From Neomoorella sulfitireducens (GTDB lineage: Bacteria; Bacillota; DSM-521; Neomoorellales; Neomoorellaceae): a stretch of DNA of 64,000 bases. The position numbers and the translations under genes were made by a program. Below are positions 59,817 through 64,000 of this stretch, piece after piece. Numbering within the stretch: the stretch's first letter is position 1; the number at the start of each line of letters is the position of its first letter. The notes under the pieces were generated by a model, which saw only the letters and a program-made list of their open reading frames with translations, searched no databases and was not told where the DNA came from. The stretch spans positions 248,001 through 312,000 of the forward strand of contig NZ_JANRHG010000002.1 of assembly GCF_024733845.1 (NCBI RefSeq). Direction: 5' to 3'.

Positions 59817-61431
59817 CGCCGTTCTCCTCCTTTCCCTTTACAGGCAAAGGCTCTCCCCGCAGGGTTGTTTCCCTGGAAGTTTCCCCGGTCATTACCAGGG
59901 CATTGCCGACCAGCTCGTGGACGCCGGCGACATCCACACCGGGTACCCAGTAGTTCATGAGGGCCGGAAAGACGGCCCGGTCAACGGCACAGATACAGGC
60001 CAGCATATTGACGCCGTATTTTTCCTGCACGTACTTTACGGCGTTGGCCCGGGGGAAACCGCCCCGCATCCTCATTTCCATGTATTCATCGGAATTAAGT
60101 CCAGCCCCGCTGCCGCAGCAGAAGGTTTGTCCACGGATGGTATTCTCCGGCATCTCATAAAAATTACGGCAGACATTTTTGATGATGTAGCGCGGCTCTT
60201 CGAAGAGCCCCATTGAGCGGGCCGGATTACAGGAATCATGGAAGGTTACTCTTAAATGGTCATTGCGGGTGGGATCCAGCTTAATCTTGTTGTTCCTGAT
60301 CAGGTCGGCCGTAAATTCCACAATATGAACCATCTTGGTGGACCTGGCGTTTGCAAATTTTGTTCCTGTTATAGGGGAAACAGGTTCTTCTAGGAAATCT
60401 GCCGGGCCGTTCATGGTATCCATGTACTGGTTGATGACCCGCCACATATGGCCGCATTCGCCGCCCAGGATCCACTTTACACCCAGCCGTTTTGCTTCGG
60501 CATACATCTTGGCGTTGAGCCTTTTCATCATTTCATGGGAAGTAAACAATCCGAAGTTCCCGCCCTCGGATGCGTAAGTACTGAAGGTGTAGTCAAGGCC
60601 TATCTCATGGAAAAGCATCAGATAACCCATCAGGGTATAGGTACCGGGATCGGCGAAAACGTCACCGGAAGGTGCAATGAAGAGGATTTCGGCACCCTTG
60701 CGGTTGAAAGTCGGCTCCACCCTGATACCGGTGATATTTTCAATTTCATCGACGCAGAACTCTACCATGTCTTTAAAAGCGTGGGGCTCAATGCCGACAT
60801 GGTTTCCCGTCCGGTAACAGTTGGCCACCGGCGCGGCGATCCAGTCAATATTGCAACCAACCAGGTTGAGGAGTTCCCTGGCGATCATGGTAATTTCCGC
60901 CGTGTCAATGCCGAAGGGGCAAAAAACCGAGCAGCGGCGGCACTCGGTACACTGGAAGAAATAGTAGTACCATTCCTTCAGGACGTCTACGGTCAATTCC
61001 CGTGCCCCAAAGAGTTTCCCCAGGAGCCGGCCTGCAGTGGTAAAATCCTTGCGGTAAACCGCGCGGAGCAATTCGGCCCTCAAGACCGGCATGTTCTTGG
61101 GATCCCCGGTACCGATAAAGAAATGGCACTTGTCCGCACAGGCGCCGCAACGCACACAGGCATCCATAAAGATTTGTAAGGTTCGGAAGCGCCCCAGCCG
61201 TTCCCTCAGGCCTTCCAGGATTATTTCCTGCCAGTTTTCCGGCAGTTTCCAGTCTTCTTCCTCCGGGGACCATTCCCGGGGATTGGGGAGGCCAACGGCT
61301 TCCAAATTTTTCGGTTTGGCGCCGTAAAGGTAGGTGCCGCGCCTGAATTTTACCGGGATATCCATCCATCCCGTTCGCGGCGGCTTGTGATTTACAGCCA
61401 GTAGCTCATCCGGTTTCGGTAGCGAAGCCAT
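59809..61431 (-). CDS. dsrK: DsrK-like HdrD-type catalytic Fe-S subunit
   Basis: Cytoplasmic subunit related to heterodisulfide reductase HdrD. 540 residues: two ferredoxin clusters (CVRCGACADKCHFF and CTECRRCSVFCPFGID) and CCG-domain parts (GGECGHMW, DSCNPARSMG, FCCGSGAGLNSDEYMEMRM) that hold the special [4Fe-4S] site. In sulfate reducers it reduces the DsrC trisulfide; no dsrC is in this window. AGAAGG precedes the ATG. It opens the dsrKJOPM series. Confidence 0.93.
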   Translation of the reverse strand: MASLPKPDELLAVNHKPPRTGWMDIPVKFRRGTYLYGAKPKNLEAVGLPNPREWSPEEEDWKLPENWQEIILEGLRERLGRFRTLQIFMDACVRCGACADKCHFFIGTGDPKNMPVLRAELLRAVYRKDFTTAGRLLGKLFGARELTVDVLKEWYYYFFQCTECRRCSVFCPFGIDTAEITMIARELLNLVGCNIDWIAAPVANCYRTGNHVGIEPHAFKDMVEFCVDEIENITGIRVEPTFNRKGAEILFIAPSGDVFADPGTYTLMGYLMLFHEIGLDYTFSTYASEGGNFGLFTSHEMMKRLNAKMYAEAKRLGVKWILGGECGHMWRVINQYMDTMNGPADFLEEPVSPITGTKFANARSTKMVHIVEFTADLIRNNKIKLDPTRNDHLRVTFHDSCNPARSMGLFEEPRYIIKNVCRNFYEMPENTIRGQTFCCGSGAGLNSDEYMEMRMRGGFPRANAVKYVQEKYGVNMLACICAVDRAVFPALMNYWVPGVDVAGVHELVGNALVMTGETSRETTLRGEPLPVKGKEENGGE

Positions 61432-61447
61432 TTTCCCACCTTCTCAA

Positions 61448-61978
61448 TTACGGAATATTTACATTCAGATTGGCCCTTTGCAACAACCTTGAGGTCCTGT
61501 TTTTAATCTCTTTAACTTTTATTTCCCAGAGTTGCTCCCGGCATTGCATATAAATATCAAAGGTCAGGAGGGCCAGTTCTTCCAGCCTGTCTTCTAAGTC
61601 TTCCAGAGATAGGCCTTTTTCCTGGATTTCACCTGCCAGTTCTCCCTTGAGGACATCCTTTATGTGAAATATAAAGGCAACAGCCTGGGAAGGAGTAAAG
61701 TCCTGCACGGCCCTGATCCTGATAATGCCGTCGAGGCAAGCCTTAACCTTTGCAATATCCATCCCGGTACATAGTTCCTCGTATAGGCCTTCTAATCCCC
61801 GATAGATTGTTGTCCCGACCGGATTACCGAAGGGGTCCTCTTTTTCCCGCAGGAACCGGGCTGTATCGGCAGGATAGGTTTCCAGGATTTTCTCAAACCA
61901 CTTGTCTACTATAACCCTTTTCTTACGGGTCAAAATCTCGCAGGCAGTTGCGCTAATATAATTTCTGCCGTCTTTCAC
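61448..61978 (-). CDS. RsbRD N-terminal domain protein
   Basis: A 176-residue all-helical protein like the globin-fold N-terminal domain of RsbR-type stressosome proteins, without the STAS domain. Visible: RKKRVIVDKWFEKILETYPADTARFLREKEDPFGNPVG (outline) and FTPSQAVAFIFHIKDVLKGEL. Such genes commonly lead dsrMKJOP clusters, where a regulatory or assembly role is suspected but unproven. GTG start with GAGGTG 5 bases upstream; 16 bases to dsrK. Confidence 0.82.
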   Translation of the reverse strand: MKDGRNYISATACEILTRKKRVIVDKWFEKILETYPADTARFLREKEDPFGNPVGTTIYRGLEGLYEELCTGMDIAKVKACLDGIIRIRAVQDFTPSQAVAFIFHIKDVLKGELAGEIQEKGLSLEDLEDRLEELALLTFDIYMQCREQLWEIKVKEIKNRTSRLLQRANLNVNIP

Positions 61979-62589
61979 AAATGCACCTCAGCCCCTTCGT
62001 TCACCAAAGCACTACTTTTGATATTTATAAATTTAGTTCGCTATTTCTTTTAAAATTCCTGCTTGCTCTCTATAATATTTTTACACCTGATAAAGTTATT
62101 TATGAAAGATGTTAAAACCTGTAGACATCTAACTTTGAATTGCTGCCTTGAGCAGTGAGGGATATTTCTGTCTCCAAAATAGTTTTCGAAAAAATTTTCG
62201 GTGTGATTGACAAGGTCCTTCCATATCACGAGGCTATAAGCGCTTATAACCTGCAGGTGCTCTTAAGGTTTATGATACCAATCCTGATAGCCGGTCACCA
62301 GACAAAAGCTTTGTTGCTGCCATTTTTCACCTCTTGAGGTACCAAAAGAGCTCCGGTTAAGCGAAAATATTGTACCCAAGGAGCTATAAAAGAGTACCCC
62401 AAAGCCTAGTAAAAACTGGTACTGAAGGACAGGATGTGGGTAAATCCATTGGCAATGAGGCGAAGTACCTTTTGGACTTCTTCCTTTTTAGCATTTCCTC
62501 CGGCATTTGGACCCGGGGCAAGAGCTGGCGCAGACCCAGTTTGATGGCAGAAAGATTGGCCAGAAAGCGGCACAGGTAAAACTTAAGGT
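61979..62589. other. Intergenic region, no supported gene
   Basis: About 610 bases. The left part is AT-rich and must hold the promoter of the RsbRD-dsr operon. The right part (about 62370-62579) has a plus-strand frame (SIGNEAKYLLDFFLFSISSG, RARRKRH-like basic end) that looks like a decayed gene fragment, perhaps from the mobile material that follows, but I do not recognise it. Confidence 0.35.
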
Positions 62590-63731
62590 GTGAGATATCC
62601 TAGACTAAAAGAAAGCTTTGAATTGGCCCCGGCCTCAAAACTGGCCGAAGCGGCCTGTATGGCCATCAACCAGGCCATAGAAGCCTGGGAAAAGAATCAG
62701 GGAACCCGGCGCCTGAAACCAGGGGAACTCCTCCTGGAACAGGGGGGCCGGAAAATCGTAATCCCCCTCCTTGCCCAGGAGGTATTGCCGCAACTAAAAG
62801 AGGAGCGCTCTCCCCGGGCCGTGCGCCGGGAACTGGAAACGCTCCAGTTCTCCAAGCTAAAGGAGCTAAACCCCGGCGCCAGTGTGGAAGATCTCTGGCA
62901 TCTCGTCAACCAGGCCGAACTTTCCCTGAAGCGCGGTAGTAAAAGTGCGGAGGTACTGCCCGCAAGACCCAAGGATGCTGAAACGCTAAAGCCAGGAGGC
63001 CGCCAGCACGTTGGGGGAGAAATCCCGCCGGAAGCCCTGAAACCGGCCCTCGCTACCCTCGTGGACCAGTGGGGTGCCAGGCCCGCCCAGGCCGAAGGGA
63101 TGGTTACCCTGGCCCTGGCAGCCAAGCTCTATACCTGGTGCTGCCCCACGGTGGAGGAACTGGACCCCGGCCAACTGGTGTGGCTGGCCCACGGGACCAG
63201 GAAATCCAGGCGTACCGACCCCAGGCTCTTTTAGCCGGTAGTACTCACCTTACTAACGCCGGAGGAACAACACTGGCCCTTCAACCCCACCGCCGACCTG
63301 AAGAGGCTTAAAATACGGCAGATCGAACGGCTCACCGCCGAGGCCTAGCGGTAGGATGGTGTCTTAACTACACTGGACCTGGAGTGGCTCCTGGGCATCT
63401 CCCCGAGCTCATTCGCCAGCTTCTGGAGACCTACCACGAGCACTTCGGTGTCCTCCTGCCCACGGCCGGTACAGTGCTGGATATGGGTCGCACCCTGACC
63501 CATAAGGCCCTGGTGGTGGAGATGGCCCTGGAGGGACTAACCACCCAGGAGATTGCCAGGCGGATCTACCACACCCCCGAGGCTGTGGACAACTACCTGC
63601 GGTTGTTTGATCGGGTGCTGCTATTGTGCTACTACCACGTACCGGCTTCAGCCATGATGCGGATCACCGGTCACAGCCAAGGCTTGCTGGAAGAACACCT
63701 GGCCTTGGTGGAAAAGCACTTCCCCGATTAG
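62590..63731 (+). pseudogene. DUF1670-type protein, inactivated
   Basis: The frame from 62590 to 63234 (FELAPASKLAEAACMAINQA, then ALKPALATLVDQWGARPAQA and LDPGQLVWLAHGTRKSRR) continues in phase after TAG as PVVLTLLTPEEQHWPFNPTA, KRLKIRQIERLTAEA, TAG, R, TAG, DGVLTTLDLEWLLGIS. A one-base loss near 63397 then shifts to the final frame (LIRQLLETYHEHFGVLLPTA, ALVVEMALEGLTTQEIARRI, TPEAVDNYLRLFDRVLLLCY). All parts match one DUF1670-like protein whose function is unknown. Three in-frame TAG codons plus a frameshift mean a pseudogene. Confidence 0.78.
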
Positions 63732-63881
63732 GAATCACTGGTCGCTATATCGGTAAAAGGGGTATCAAGTTGGAAAAGAGCAGTTAGGGATTAATGGGGT
63801 TATCTTCAGACCCCACCTCGCGAAGGGCACCTTTGCCTTCGGCTAGCAGACTGGTGCTGTCTAGCCTGCAGTGGACTTTCA

Positions 63882-64000
63882 GTAAGCGTCTAATACAACC
63901 CACCTTGGCATCATACCCAGGTTTAGGGGATAATCCTTCTCAGAAAACACACTGAGGAGGTTTTTTTCTTATGACCAAAGCCGAACGGCAAGCACTATGG
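63882..64000 (+). mobile_element. Left end of a probable IS66-family element (cut by window)
   Basis: GTAAGCGTC at 63882 fits the GTAA-type terminal sequence of IS66 elements, and about 90 bases later a tnpA-like gene begins. The right end and target duplication lie outside the window. Confidence 0.6.
63972..64000 (+). CDS. IS66 accessory protein TnpA, N-terminal fragment
   Basis: The frame begins MTKAERQALW, the usual opening of IS66 TnpA proteins (IS66 orf1). GAGGAGG lies about 10 bases upstream of the ATG. Only ten codons are in the window, so this rests on the N-terminus and on the IS66-like end 90 bases before it. Confidence 0.6.

Noticed and set aside
63230-63360. Amber-codon recoding (for example pyrrolysine) in the DUF1670-type gene
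   Set aside because: A frameshift follows within 50 bases of the last TAG, and two stops are explained by single C to T changes; decay is simpler.
1-64000. CRISPR array, rRNA or tRNA genes
   Set aside because: No regularly spaced repeats and no cloverleaf or rRNA segments were noticed on reading; a covariance search was not possible.

Overview
The window looks like a chromosome segment from a spore-forming, anaerobic, Moorella-like (thermophilic acetogen) member of the Firmicutes. This rests on a complete spoIIIAA-AH operon, an uninterrupted sigK, a type IV pilus locus without secretin genes (as in monoderms), and several metal- and flavin-rich anaerobic redox modules. Nearly all genes are on the minus strand, so they read from high to low coordinates. 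No tRNA, rRNA or CRISPR array was seen.

Layout. (1) 0-5.5 kb: a solute-binding lipoprotein, a decayed IS4-type element with perfect ends and target duplication, a GntR/FadR-type regulator and a sugar isomerase-like gene. The last two each have a matching putative operator upstream. (2) 5.5-11.2 kb: the spoIIIA operon. (3) 11.2-32.6 kb: a housekeeping and pilus supercluster read as aroE, aroC, aroK, aroB, pilB, pilT, [c-di-GMP-I riboswitch], pilC, pilin, prepilin peptidase, four minor prepilin-like genes, pilM, pilN, pilO, tldD, tldE, aroQ, an M24 peptidase, efp and a zinc-ribbon protein. The pilus genes sit inside the shikimate genes. PilB also carries an N-terminal c-di-GMP-binding type domain, so the second messenger may act both on transcript and on motor. 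(4) 32.6-35.9 kb: yqeG, an rRNA methyltransferase, sigK, an IclR regulator and a small repeat coiled-coil gene.

(5) 36.4-50.7 kb: an accessory catabolic region. A uxuA remnant is followed by an Old Yellow Enzyme-type reductase with its own promoter/operator. Next comes a minus-strand series read as TAXI-TRAP binding protein, fused TRAP permease, molybdopterin oxidoreductase, Fe-S protein, ferredoxin, FAD reductase, UbiD decarboxylase and a second FAD reductase. Most of this (about 40.9-49.8 kb) is visibly AT-richer than its neighbours and ends near a transposase remnant, which suggests horizontal acquisition. It reads as uptake plus decarboxylation/reduction of an unidentified carboxylate, and is the best candidate for an undescribed system. 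(6) 50.9-55.3 kb: a zinc alcohol dehydrogenase, a LacI regulator, KDG kinase and KDPG aldolase, with shared regulatory boxes. (7) 55.3-56.2 kb: a patatin-like gene. (8) 56.4-62 kb: a complete DsrMKJOP membrane redox complex in the order K-J-O-P-M, preceded by an RsbRD-N protein and without dsrAB or dsrC in view. (9) 62.5-64 kb: a decayed DUF1670-type gene and the left end of a probable IS66 element cut by the window edge.

Starts were moved from the longest frame to a downstream codon wherever a clear ribosome binding site or a 4-base overlap favoured it; this is stated in each entry. Family calls are from reading the sequence, with no database search.
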